Of a stretch of 64,000 nt of DNA, positions 19,040 through 28,941 are shown piece after piece. The position numbers and the translations under genes were made by a program. Origin of the DNA: JAUIIK01 sp963709995. GTDB lineage: Bacteria; Chloroflexota; Chloroflexia; Thermomicrobiales; CFX8. The notes under the pieces were generated by a model, which searched no databases, was not told the origin of the DNA, and saw only the letters and a list, made by a program, of their open reading frames with translations. Positions within the stretch are counted from its first letter, which is position 1. The number at the start of each line of letters is the position of its first letter. The stretch is taken from contig CAVPYN010000011.1 in assembly GCA_963709995.1 (NCBI GenBank), forward strand, positions 186,001 to 250,000, given 5' to 3'.

Positions 19040-20506
19040 ATGCCAACTCTTGGTCGCATCATGCGCGTCCTCCTGATTGGAACCCTCACAATCGGGATCC
19101 TCAGCGCCTGCATCATCGGCGAAGACGATGAGCAGCCAACCCAGACGCCGATCGTGATCGTCCCGACGACGGCCGAACCGGATACAGCCAGCGTCGCAAC
19201 AGCTACGACTGTCACGCCTCCAACCCCAACGAGCGAGCCAACCGCGACAACCACTGCCGTACTCAGGCCAAGCCCAACCGTGCGGCCCACACAGCCTGTG
19301 GCGCCGACCGCCACCCGCCCACGCATCACCGTGCCGACACCGACACCGCAGGCTGTGTCATCGGATAGAGTCCAGATTCCGAGCGACCCGCTGCTGATCC
19401 TGCCCCAGGCAGAGTACGCGCCTGTGGGCATGGAGGTCGTGGATGAGGGTCCGATCGATCTGGACTGGGCGTCGAGCGATGCGCGAGACCGGGAGGCACG
19501 AGCCGATCTGCTCACAACATGGGGCTTCCAGGGTGGCGCTTTTCGTGAATTTCAAACGCTCGACGAAGCATTGATCGACCCTTCCAGCCAGATGACTGGC
19601 ATGATCACCGGCGCGCTGATCATGGGGTCGCCCGATGATGCCCTGCTGGAGATGAACACCTACCTCGACGAAATCATCTTGCTCCATCCCGAGCGCAATG
19701 CCGTGGAAGTCGCGGTCGATCCGCTTGGCGATGCGTCCCGCGCCGCCCTCGGTGAAGCGGTCGACGCGGATGGCAACAGCTTCCGCTTCGGTGTGCTCCT
19801 GGTAGCGGCAGGGGAGGTCTCACTGAAGTTCCTTGCTGTCGCAGGGGAGCAGTACGATCCATTCCCGGAGCTAATACGCATGGCGCAGATTTCGCTGGAC
19901 AATCTCCGCTATTCGGGCACGCCTCCGCTGGGCAAAATCCTGCTCGAAACGGACTTCAGCAACTGGATTGATGGCGAGTATGGCGAGGGAGAGATCTTCT
20001 ACGGGGATGACGACCTCTATCATATCCGGGTCGATCAGGGTGATGGGGCATGGGTTTACGCTTATTCGCTCGATCATGAACCGTTCGGAGATGTGGCGGT
20101 CAGCGTCGACCTGCTGCTCGTGTCCGGCGACCCGTCTTCGTCCGGCTGCGTGCTCAGCAGGGTTGACCAGGTCGCTCAGGCATACGACTACGCTCTTTGC
20201 ATCGACGGCTACGGCAACATTGAAGCGCTCTACGAGGAGTTCGATAGCGAGGGAAGCTATACGTTCGAACCGCTGATCCCAACAGGCACGGTTGCCGTCG
20301 AGGCGCCCGCCGGGTGGACGACGCTGACGATCATCGCCCGCGGCGAGGAGTTCTGGTTCCTGGTCAATGGGGTTCTAGTCGCCACAGCCCGGCATGTCGG
20401 ACCGCCCGCCGGTTCAGCCGGGATCATCGTCAACCATTTCGCCGAAGCCCCCACCGAGCCAGCCGAGTACGTGTTCACGAACATGGTCGTCCAGGCGGTC
20501 GAGTAG
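19040..20506 (+). CDS. Secreted lipoprotein with Thr/Pro linker and C-terminal beta-sandwich
   Basis: A 488-residue lipoprotein: a short signal peptide (MRVLLIGTLTIGIL), lipobox LSAC with Cys at residue 24, an acidic patch and a linker of ~70 residues rich in Thr, Pro, Ala and Ser (residues ~32-105). The central domain (residues ~110-300) is not recognised. The C-terminal part (~310-488) contains ETDFSNWIDGEYGEGEIFYG, a Cys pair (GCVLSR ... YALCIDGYG), GWTTLTIIARGEEFWFLVNG and AGIIVNHF. This is the layout of concanavalin-like laminarinase/LamG-type or DUF1080-like domains that bind glycans. Start and signal fit well. Confidence 0.75.
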   Translation: MPTLGRIMRVLLIGTLTIGILSACIIGEDDEQPTQTPIVIVPTTAEPDTASVATATTVTPPTPTSEPTATTTAVLRPSPTVRPTQPVAPTATRPRITVPTPTPQAVSSDRVQIPSDPLLILPQAEYAPVGMEVVDEGPIDLDWASSDARDREARADLLTTWGFQGGAFREFQTLDEALIDPSSQMTGMITGALIMGSPDDALLEMNTYLDEIILLHPERNAVEVAVDPLGDASRAALGEAVDADGNSFRFGVLLVAAGEVSLKFLAVAGEQYDPFPELIRMAQISLDNLRYSGTPPLGKILLETDFSNWIDGEYGEGEIFYGDDDLYHIRVDQGDGAWVYAYSLDHEPFGDVAVSVDLLLVSGDPSSSGCVLSRVDQVAQAYDYALCIDGYGNIEALYEEFDSEGSYTFEPLIPTGTVAVEAPAGWTTLTIIARGEEFWFLVNGVLVATARHVGPPAGSAGIIVNHFAEAPTEPAEYVFTNMVVQAVE

Positions 20507-20571
20507 TTTCGCGTTGCCCAGCACGCGGAGTGAACAAGATTCTCCGCCTGGAGTGGTGGCCCCTGGCAACG

Positions 20572-20630
20572 TCCGAAGGCGTCCGTTGATCGGGCGCGCA
20601 CATCGCGCCCGATCAACGGACGCCTTCGGA
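20572..20630. repeat. Perfect 27-bp inverted repeat (hairpin)
   Basis: Two perfectly complementary 27-base arms (20572-20598 and 20604-20630) flank a five-base loop CACAT. The arms begin TCCGAAGGCGTCC and are GC-rich. It lies 65 bases past the lipoprotein stop between convergent genes, so it may act as a bidirectional terminator, but there is no T-run on either side. A palindromic repeat element is an alternative. Confidence 0.8.
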
Positions 20631-20744
20631 ATAGCTACTTCATCAACACTTATTGGTCAAGCGACAGCGGAATCAGCCCGCCGTTCCTGACGCTAAGACG
20701 TTCCTATCGTCTCCTGACACACTGATCTCACCACGGGCGGCACT

Positions 20745-20906
20745 CTAGATAAAAGGACTGTTACGGTGCGTCGAGACTTCAGATTCGCGCTGTGCTTGTG
20801 TCATCGACGGTCGATCCCCTCTCCTGCGTACCTTGACGCGGTGCGCCAGCCAGACGGTAGCGCCGAGCACAATGAGTCCGAAACCGATTCCGAATATAGC
20901 CCCCAT
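20745..20906 (-). CDS. Small single-pass membrane protein
   Basis: A 53-residue protein with an N-terminal membrane helix (MGAIFGIGFGLIVLGATVWLA) followed by a basic cytoplasmic tail (HRVKVRRRGDR). The ATG at 20906 has a near-perfect ribosome-binding site (AGGAGGTC, seven bases upstream), which settles the start against an upstream ATG in the same frame. By the positive-inside rule the tail is cytoplasmic. I do not recognise a family. Confidence 0.65.
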   Translation of the reverse strand: MGAIFGIGFGLIVLGATVWLAHRVKVRRRGDRPSMTQAQRESEVSTHRNSPFI

Positions 20907-21007
20907 AATGACCTCCTGGAATGAAGTGTCAGCGCCAATAGACCTCAATTGCATCCTGAAAAGCCAATGCGCGACACCTTGAATCGTTTCCACAGTTAGG
21001 TAATGGG

Positions 21008-22060
21008 CTAACCCATCTTTGGAGGCACTGCTTCATCGAGATCCACCGTCACGTTCAGCAGGTTGCCGGTGCGAGCGTCGAAAACAACATACCCGCTGTG
21101 ACCGGAATAGATATAGGCCTGCCCGTTGACCGGGGGCGACGGAACACTGAACTCGCCCCGCAACGTGACGACATAGACCTGGGCGTCATCTGGACGGTAG
21201 ACCAGGGACTGGATGCGCTTTGCCGCTTCCGGCGCCTTCAGAAGTTCGATGTTCTCTTCGATGTTCTCAATGAAGACAGGAGCATCCGCAGAGTCAACAT
21301 AGGGATGCTGATTCGCTTCTACGTAGGCAACGACATCCTCAACGCGGATCGCTGGCAGCCCCTCCTGTACTCCCGCCTGCGGTGTGATCGCCGGTACGCC
21401 CGGCATATCACGCGACGCGCCAGCGGGAAGCATAAACGCCGATTCAGGATCGACCGTGGCCGTGGGCCGCGTATCAACTGGTGACGTGGTGAACGTCGCG
21501 GTTCCTGCTAGAGATGGCGCTGTCTGGTCCACTTCTCCGTTTTCAGGGTCCAAGAGGGCAAGAAGGAAGTGATCTACTACCTCGCCTGGGGCCTTCGCGC
21601 TTTCCGGATTGACAATCTGAAAGTACACACCGTTCTCTTCCCACTCATGAAGTACGATCGTCCGCCCATCTGCTGTCGACGCCGTCAATCGCCGAATTCT
21701 CTGCCCGCCCAGGTGAAGAATTGCCTCTCACTCGACATCGCCTGTTTGTACCGGGTAGGACCGCTGACAGAGTCTGAACCGGGAGGCTTCCGGTCCATCT
21801 GACATGCGCATCACGATTTCTACTTCATCAGGGTTCGTACATACTGATGGATCGCCGCCGGTCGTCAGATTAAGGCTCTCCAGCACCAGTGAGCCAGGAA
21901 GTTGACCTGGGAACGCAATCGCAAATACAGCAGCCTCTCGTGCTGCTTCGATGTCAGTCACAACGCACAGATGTGCAGTTGAATCAATCGTTGGAACTGC
22001 CGTCGATAGGTCGTTGGCTTGTCCTCGAGTGCACGAAATCGCGATGAACAAAAGAACCAA
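21008..22060 (-). CDS. Lipoprotein interrupted by an in-frame TGA
   Basis: Two segments in the same reading frame are separated only by a TGA at 21728-21730. The first (from a TTG near 22060) has a hydrophobic start and lipobox-like IAISC, then a domain with CVVTD and FRLCQRSYPVQTGDVE. After the TGA the frame continues without break: EAILHLGGQRIRRLTAS, ADGRTIVLHEWEENGVYFQI and a long C-terminal domain ending with AYIYSGHSGYVVFDARTGNLL. Read as one, it is a ~350-residue secreted lipoprotein. The TGA most simply replaces a sense codon such as TGG (mutation or base error). There is no redox-motif reason to read it as selenocysteine. The second half could also start separately at TTG 21688. Confidence 0.6.
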
Positions 22061-22304
22061 ACAAGTGCATCCGCTGATGAAGAGGATGCTGTTTGACTGG
22101 TTCGCCGTGTCAGGTCCTGGCGGGATCGGTGGAATCTAGTGGGGCATTGTGACGTGATTCTACCCCTCCCCCGATCTCTTTCCACAGCTGCTAGCGGCTA
22201 ACCAATCGCAAGCGGCTCCCCGACGATATTGCTAACGGTTGCCGCGCTGTCCAACCGCAGCCTATACTCAGCATGACTGTACGTACACAACGAACCGAGG
22301 TTCC

Positions 22305-23309
22305 GTGGAGACAACGATCAGCGACGCGCACCGCAAATTCATCGACGAAGACCTGCACCTCTCGCCACGCTCGCGCAAGACCTATGACTACGCGATCAAG
22401 AAATTCCTCGCGCACGTTGAGGAAGATTACGGGCTCGATCCCGGCGAAGAGCCAGTAACTGGCCTGGAGATCGAGCATGTCACCAACTGGGTCGCCCACG
22501 AGATGCCGGCCGATCTGCGCACTCCGGAGGACATTTCGAGGATGCGGACGCTCCAGACGCAGCTCGCGGCGGTGCGCAAGTGGTACGGCTACCTGGCAGC
22601 CTTCGACTTCCACCCGACGCTCTCGACTGACAAGCTGACGACGCGGGTCCAGGCGCTGATGCCGCGCTTCACGCCGCCGCCGCCGGATGTCTACCAGGAC
22701 GATCTGGAGACGATCATCGATTACGTGCGGACCAGGCAAACGCGAGGATACGCCAGCGAAAGATCTTCGCCGGGTGAAGGTGCAGGCGATGATTCTCTTC
22801 CTTTACAGGACCGGCGTGAGGGTCTCGGAACTCTGCAGGCTGTCGCGCCGCGACATCGACATGGGCAATGGCGACGCCTCTATCTACCGCGCCAAGGGTG
22901 GCAAGAGCCGGACTATTCTCTTCGACACCGAAACTGCCGAGGCGTTGGTGGCTTATTGGACTAGTAAGGGGGGACGCCGGTCGCGGCATCGGTTCCTACC
23001 CGGCGTTCTCCGGTCGGGATACGCCCGGGCAAACCCGGCAAGCACATTTCGCCACGGACCGTCGAGCATATCGTGGCGGAGCTCTGCGACGCCGCCGGTG
23101 TCGAGTCGGCCGTCACGCCGCATTCGTTCCGCCATGGGCTGGCGACCGAACTGGTCCGCCGCCGGGTGAGAGAGTCGACTGTCCAGACGATCCTCGGTCA
23201 TGCGTCACCGGCGACGACTCGGATTTATGTCCACAAGACTGCGCGGGAGGTCGCTGACGAGTACGAGGAAGCCTTTGGCGTCTACCAACGCCCGCCGGGC
23301 TCGGGCTAG
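22305..23309 (+). CDS. Tyrosine recombinase (phage-type integrase), frame breaks
   Basis: A site-specific recombinase of ~334 residues in the intended frame. The N-terminal SAM-like core-binding domain (FIDEDLHLSPRSRKTYDYAIKKFL) leads into the catalytic domain: LYRTGVRVSELCRLSRRDID holds the first catalytic Arg, and TPHSFRHGLATELVRR (the HxxR pair) and ILGHASPATTRIYVH (His and the nucleophilic Tyr) follow. The start GTG at 22305 follows a GAGG. Frame changes are needed near 22745, 22970 and 23030. It marks this stretch as accessory; no attachment-site repeats were found by eye. XerC/D-like housekeeping use cannot be excluded. Confidence 0.82.
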
Positions 23310-23329
23310 CGCCGGTGCTTCTGATCCTG

Positions 23330-24659
23330 CTCGCCATCTCGCTCTGTCGCTGGTTGCACGAACGCTGGCGAATCTTCCGGCCCGCCGACCGCCACCCGTG
23401 CCTACATCCCGGTCGGTCCCGCACCAACGCGACTTGCCCTTCGCCGCCGCGCTGACCGCCGAAGCTCGCGACACGCCCTACGTCATCGAACGGGTTACCC
23501 TGGCCACCAATGTCGACGCCGATGGTGTCCCGTTCGAGGAAGTTGACGGTCATCCCATCCAATTCGCGGCGCATGTTCCTCTCGGTGCTCGTCACCGGCC
23601 TGCGCCCACCGGTGACGCTTTCGGGCATTCTGGTTCGAAGGCGATCGGACGTTGTCGGACAGAGTGAGATGCTGGTCGAAGAATCGTCCGGCCCGGCCCG
23701 CTGGGTTTCGCTTGGGTTTCTAACGAATCGGCGATCTCAATCCGGCCCGCGCCCATTCTGTCGAATTGACGAATCAACAATCGCCTCGTCGATAGCTACA
23801 CTTTCCGGGTTGGGACTGGCGCGCTGGAGGACGTCGTCGCCGACGCCGTCGGTTTCGCTCGGCACCCGCGATGGCCAGCCCGTCGATCCCGGCCAGACTT
23901 CGACATCTACTCGCCACAGATCGTGGCTGTCGTGCGGGTCTCACAGAATGTCGATCCGGGCGGCATGATCTTCAATGCGCTGCTCTACCGCGGAGACACC
24001 TTGCTCAACCAGCGCACCCCGGACGGCGGCCAGATCGAACTCCCTCCCGATCCCCAGCCACTCGATCGCCAGATGACCTTCACCTTTGTGCCAGATACCA
24101 GCTTCACCGCAGGGCGATTACCACATCACCTTGCTTCTGAATGGTACGGAGATACGTACCCTTCCATTTACGATCATCGCCTCCCAGCGGCCAACGGCGA
24201 CCCCAACCCAGTCCAAAGCCACGCCGACCGCTACCCCGGTTTCATCTGGCATCAGTCTGCTTGACATCGACCTGACTGAATCGACTCGATTTGACTACCG
24301 GCGAACCTGCCGGAAAGTCGATCACCCGCTGGGACGGCCCGGCCAATCAGCAGAAGCAGTACTGGTTGAGCCTGCAACTCTCCAACGTACGCATCGACGA
24401 CATCGTCGAAGTGGATGCGCTGCTGTGGGACCGCCACATCAATCGCCATCGCTATCCGGTAGCTTCCTTCGATCAGGGCTGGCTCAGCATGCCGGTCAAT
24501 CTCTGGGCGCCGCCGGCAAGCGACCCCGACAAGCGTTATGTCTTCCTCGTCTTTATCAACGGCGTGCAGGTGCGCAGTTTCTCGGTCGAAGTTGGCAACG
24601 ATCCAGCCCCTGCGACAGCTACTCCGCAGCCACAAGCCTCTCCCACGCCTCAACCCTGA
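23330..24659 (+). CDS. Secreted multi-domain protein with Thr/Pro linkers, frame breaks
   Basis: Segments in three frames belong to one extracytoplasmic protein of ~440 residues. In order: a Pro-rich stretch; a beta domain (VIERVTLATNVDADGVPFEE, then in another frame FLSVLVTGLRPPVTLSGIL and GPARWVSLGF); a second domain (VAVVRVSQNVDPGGMIFNAL, DRQMTFTFVPDTSFTAG, then DYHITLLLNGTEIRTLPFTI); a TPTATP linker; and a third domain (YWLSLQLSNVRIDDIVEVDA and YVFLVFINGVQVRSFSVEV) ending in a Thr/Pro tail at 24659. The two latter domains look like Ig-like repeats. The N-terminus and signal peptide are not resolved. It follows the recombinase directly and precedes the membrane hydrolase. Confidence 0.5.
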
Positions 24660-24792
24660 TATTGATTCAGCGGGTTGGCGCAGTTGCCGCGCTTTGGATC
24701 TATCCACGAACAACTGCGATCTGGGCAAACGCTCAACGTCATGGTTGACTATGTCGCGTACTCTGTGTTGCGTCAATCGGCATATCCCAGTC

Positions 24793-26427
24793 ATGATTTA
24801 CACACGTATCAACCTGAAGAGGACGGGTTTGAAGGAACGTTTCAGTTGGGAACAAGATCGTCGTGGCTTGATAAACCGTGGTTCAGAATCGATCCAACGC
24901 CTGCTGGATCGAATCTGGGGGAGCCAGTGGCTCAGCATTGCTGCCGCGGCCAGCATCCCGGCGATCATCGGGCTGCTGACTGCCCTGGCGATGCCGCGTG
25001 GCCCGGTGACGGCCCCTCAAGTGCTGGTGGTAATGATCACTGGATTCATCGCTGGCTTCTTCGCCGGGCTGTTTCTGTGCTCTCGCTGGGCAATGCTCCT
25101 TGGGCCGGTGGTCTACTTCATCACGTTTGAGTTTGGGCGCGTCAACGCGCGGGGTCCCACCGTCGACGCTATTGGCACAAGCAGCAGCTTCGACTTGCTG
25201 GCATTCGTTGCCGGGCGCGGGGTTCATGGCATGCTGAGCCTCGTGCCGATGGTCCTCGGTGTGGCTTACGGAGCCGGGCTGGCGCGCAGGATCGTCGCAA
25301 TCCCGCCGCCGCCCGCGGGGTTCCGCCAGCGCCTGTGGCTCGCCACCCGCCGGGTGGTCGCCAGCCTGACCACGCTAGCGCTGATCGCCCTCGCTTTCTG
25401 GGCACTCCAACCGGCGCGCACGCCAGCGATCACCGGCGTGGACGGCGAGCCTGTCCCCGGCAGCATCGCGACCCTGGAAAAAGTGACCCTCGGCGGCCAC
25501 GATCAGTGGATCATGATTCGTGGCGTGAGCGCCAGCAATCCAGTTCTTCTCTACCTGAGCGGCGGGCCCGGACAGAGCGACCTCGCCTTCTCCCGCGTTC
25601 TCTTCGAAGACCTGACCCGCGACTTCGTTGTCGTCGGCTGGGATCAGCGCGGCACGGGGAAATCCTATCCATCCCTGGAACCGACATCGACGCTGACCCC
25701 AGAACAAGCCATCGCTGACACGATCGAGTTGGTGAATCTCCTCCGCGAACGCTTCGACCAGGAGAAGATCTACCTCCTGGGAGAGTCCTGGGGCACCCTA
25801 CTTGGCGTGTTGGCGGTCCAGCAGCAACCCGATCTGTTCCACGCATATATAGGAAGCGGCCAGATGGTCAGCCCGCTCGAAACCGACCGCCGGATCCGGG
25901 CAGATCTTCTTGCCTACGCGGAGTTGCCTGGCAACAACACGATCATCGAAACGATGCGGGACTACGGCGAGCCACCCTACGACGACATTTTTGCCTACGC
26001 CTACGTCATGACGCATTATGATGATCTGGCCGGAGCGTACGACCCGCCGGAAGCCTATGAGGAGCGTGGGACTTCAGCCGGGATCGGTCCGTACGGCGTG
26101 TTCGGCAGCGAGTACACCCTGATCGAGAAGGTCAATGTTCTCCGGGGCTTGATGGATGTCTTCGCGATCATGTATCCCCAGATTCAGGGGGTCGACTTCC
26201 GCCGCGACGTGCCCGAACTCGACGTGCCGGTCTACATCCTCGATGCCGAACACGAACTCGACGCCCGCCGGAAGCTGGCGATCGAGTGGTTCGACCAGCT
26301 CGAAGCGCCGGTGAAGCGCATATTTACTTTCGAGAACGCTGGCCACTCGGTCGCTTTCGAGCAGTTCGAGGAGCTTCACCGGATTCTCGTCGAGGTTATT
26401 CTTCCCCAATCGAACCAGGCGCCGTAG
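24793..26427 (+). CDS. Membrane-anchored alpha/beta hydrolase, prolyl aminopeptidase-like
   Basis: A 544-residue protein with an N-terminal membrane module of four or five hydrophobic segments (residues ~30-205) joined to a C-terminal S33-type alpha/beta hydrolase. The hydrolase part shows YLSGGPGQSD (oxyanion loop, Ser replacing the usual His of HGGPG), GWDQRGTGKS, the nucleophile elbow LLGESWGTLLG, an Asp in VYILDAEHE and the catalytic His in ENAGHSVAFEQF. This is the prolyl iminopeptidase/proline aminopeptidase pattern. The ATG at 24793 is the likely start; upstream sequence in frame belongs to another gene. Topology would place the enzyme at the membrane surface. Confidence 0.82.
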   Translation: MIYTRINLKRTGLKERFSWEQDRRGLINRGSESIQRLLDRIWGSQWLSIAAAASIPAIIGLLTALAMPRGPVTAPQVLVVMITGFIAGFFAGLFLCSRWAMLLGPVVYFITFEFGRVNARGPTVDAIGTSSSFDLLAFVAGRGVHGMLSLVPMVLGVAYGAGLARRIVAIPPPPAGFRQRLWLATRRVVASLTTLALIALAFWALQPARTPAITGVDGEPVPGSIATLEKVTLGGHDQWIMIRGVSASNPVLLYLSGGPGQSDLAFSRVLFEDLTRDFVVVGWDQRGTGKSYPSLEPTSTLTPEQAIADTIELVNLLRERFDQEKIYLLGESWGTLLGVLAVQQQPDLFHAYIGSGQMVSPLETDRRIRADLLAYAELPGNNTIIETMRDYGEPPYDDIFAYAYVMTHYDDLAGAYDPPEAYEERGTSAGIGPYGVFGSEYTLIEKVNVLRGLMDVFAIMYPQIQGVDFRRDVPELDVPVYILDAEHELDARRKLAIEWFDQLEAPVKRIFTFENAGHSVAFEQFEELHRILVEVILPQSNQAP

Positions 26428-26498
26428 ATGCCTGCGTTCACATTGTCGACTAGAACTGCGATGATGACACCCTGATCTGGAAACGAGAGAGCCGGACC

Positions 26499-28552
26499 GT
26501 GACATACAGCCTCGGAATCGATGTTGGCGGGACGTTCACTGACCTGCTCCTGACCGATCCGGCAACCGGCGACCACCGGATCGCTAAGGTCCCGACAACG
26601 CCCGCAGACCAGTCCCGAGGTGTGCTCAACGGCATCCGGCAGCTTGACGTCTCGATCAACGAAATCGCCTCCATCACCCACGGTACGACGGCTGGCACGA
26701 ACGCGATTCTGGAACGCAAAGGGGCGCGAGTGGGCATGATCACCACGCGTGGATTCCGCGATGTGATCGAGCTAGGACGCCGCACGCGCCCCTTCCCCTA
26801 CGGCATGATCGGTTCGTACGAACCAGTTATTCCACGCGAATTGCGGCTGGAAGTCAGCGAACGGATCACCGCCGAAGGAGAGATTCTCGAGCTACTCGAT
26901 GAGGATGAGCTCGAACGGCCGTCGACTAGCTAGCGGCACAGAAGGTCGCAGCGGTGGTCATTCACTTTCTTCACTCGTACGCCAACCCCACACACGAACA
27001 GCGAGCGCTGGAGATCGCCAGTGGCCTCATGCCCGAGACATACGTTGCCGCCGGATCGACGATTCTCCCTGAGTTTCGCGAGTTCGAGCGAGGGGTCACC
27101 GCGGCGCTCGACGCCTACATCCAGCCGGTCGTTTCAAGGTACATCCGTCGGCTAAACGAGCAACTACGCAAGGATGGCCTGGCACACGATCTGCTGGTCA
27201 TGCAGGGAAATGGCGGGATGATGGCCGCCGGTGTCGTCGCGGCCCGGGCGATCCACACGGTCATGTCCGGTCCGGCGGCGGGCGCGACAGCCGCAGCACG
27301 TGTTGCAAAGCAAGCGGGGTTCGCAAACATCATCACCTGCGACATGGGCGGCACCAGCTTCGATGTCTCGCTCATTCGCGATGGCCAGCCTGTACTGACA
27401 ACTGAACGCGAGCTTGGCTACGGACTGCCGGTAAGAGTCCCGATGGTCGATATTCAGACAATTGGTGCCGGTGGAGGAAGCATCGCCAGGATCAACCAGG
27501 CTGGCATCCTCCAGATTGGACCGGACAGTGCCGGCGCCTTGCCCGGGCCGATCTGCTACGGTCGCGGTGGGAGCAAGCCGACCGTGACCGACGCGAATTT
27601 ACTCCTCGGACGGATCGATCCGGCGTCGCTGGCCGGGAATCTCGATCCACCTTCTCTCGATGACGTCCGCAACGCGATCTACGAAGAGATCGGCGAGCCT
27701 CTCGGGCTCGACACCATCGAGGCAGCGGCGGCAATCATCACCGTCACCAACAACCAGCTCGCTGGCGCTATCCGGATGGTGTCAGTCGAAAAAGGACACG
27801 ATCCGAGGGACTTTGCGCTGTTCCCGTTTGGGGGAGCCGGCCCGCTTCATGCCGTCTCCCTGGCCCGGGAGCTTGGCATCCCCACCGTCGTCATCCCGCG
27901 ATTTCCCGGCATCACGTCAGCGCTCGGCTGTGTCATGGCCGACATCCGGCATGACTACGTGCAGTCCATCGGCCAGCCCCTGGAAGGGATTGATCCATCT
28001 GAGATTGAAGATATCCTGCGTGGACAGATCAGAGCTGGAATGGACCTGATCGCCAGTGAAGGCGTCGAGGTCGAGCGCATCGACACCAGTCATGAGGCAG
28101 ACTTGCTCTACCGGGGCCAGAGCCATATCCTTCGCATCCCAGTCGATGGACCCGGCTTCAATCCCGAGGCCGTGCTGGCTCGATTCAACGCGGCCTATCT
28201 CGCGCGCTTTGACATCGAACTCGCGGAGATGCGACCGATTCTCTCCGCGGTCAGGACAACCGTTACCGGTCGACGGCCGTCGCAAGAGATCGCGATCCTG
28301 CCCTCGACAGCTAGCGAGACGAACCCTGAACCCGGGACATCCCGTCCGGTCTACCTGGGCGGATCGTGGCACCAAACACCGATCTACCAACGTGACGTTC
28401 TCCGTCCGGGGAACAGCATCCCTGGCCCGGCTATCATTGAACAACTCGATGCTACGACGATCATCGATCCGGGAGCAATCACGACCGTGGACCGCTGGGG
28501 AAACCTGATCGTTCAGGTGGACCGGCAAGGGGGCGACCATGACCGGCTTTGA
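26499..28552 (+). CDS. hyuA: Hydantoinase/oxoprolinase subunit A, interrupted
   Basis: The ATP-binding subunit of an N-methylhydantoinase/5-oxoprolinase/acetone-carboxylase-type enzyme of ~680 residues. The start (YSLGIDVGGTFTDLLLTDP) is the N-terminal phosphate-binding loop; THGTTAGTNAILERKGARVG and ITTRGFRDVIELGRRTRP follow. After the break come NGGMMAAG, SGPAAGATAAARVA, CDMGGTSFDVSLI and FPFGGAGPLHAV. The break is at ~26927: net removal of two or five bases around CTAGCTAGC restores one frame. The gene starts with GTG and its 3' end overlaps the cupin gene by 14 bases, with hyuB next, so the three form an operon. Confidence 0.88.
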
Positions 28553-28941
28553 AACGAAGGAACTACCATACGACGCCGACGGGTTCGCGCCTGACCAGTC
28601 CCAGGTGCGTCTCCTCCTGGAGATCCGCGACGCGGGCATGGCCCATTTCACATTGCCGCCTGGAAAGATCTCGCGGCCGGTCACGCATCGCACGGTTGAG
28701 GAGCTCTGGTACATGCTCAGCGGACATGGCCGGATGTGGCGCAAACAGGGCGACCGCGAAGAGATCGTCCCGCTCGGCCCAGACATCTGTCTGAGCCTGC
28801 CGCTCGGCGTCCATTTCCAGTTTCGCAACGACGGCGAAGAACGAGCTGGAAATCGTCATTGCGACCGCTCCCACCTGGCCCGGCCCCGATGAAGCGGTCC
28901 CGGTGGCTGGGTCGTGGGCAATTGATGAGGAAACCACCTGA
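28539..28941 (+). CDS. Cupin domain protein between hyuA and hyuB
   Basis: A small single-domain cupin of ~133 residues. The first cupin motif is visible as FTLPPGKISRPVTHRTVEELWYMLSG in parts, with Glu and His ligands (TVEELWYMLSGHGRMW), and the second as SLPLGVHFQFRNDG. A frame break near 28848 hides the true C-terminus; in the neighbouring frame ELEIVIATAPTWPGPDEAV leads to WAIDEETT and a TGA at 28939-28941 that overlaps the hyuB ATG by one base. Its place inside the hyuAB operon suggests it acts on the same substrate, perhaps as an isomerase or racemase-like step, though this is not demonstrated. Confidence 0.8.

Noticed and set aside
21700..21735. Selenocysteine at the TGA in the lipoprotein gene
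   Set aside because: The surroundings lack a redox motif, the hairpin downstream has too long a loop, and a single base change explains it.
26926..26935. CTAGCTAGC in hyuA as a recombination or attachment site
   Set aside because: A lone short repeat at a frame break is better explained as a small insertion or sequence error.
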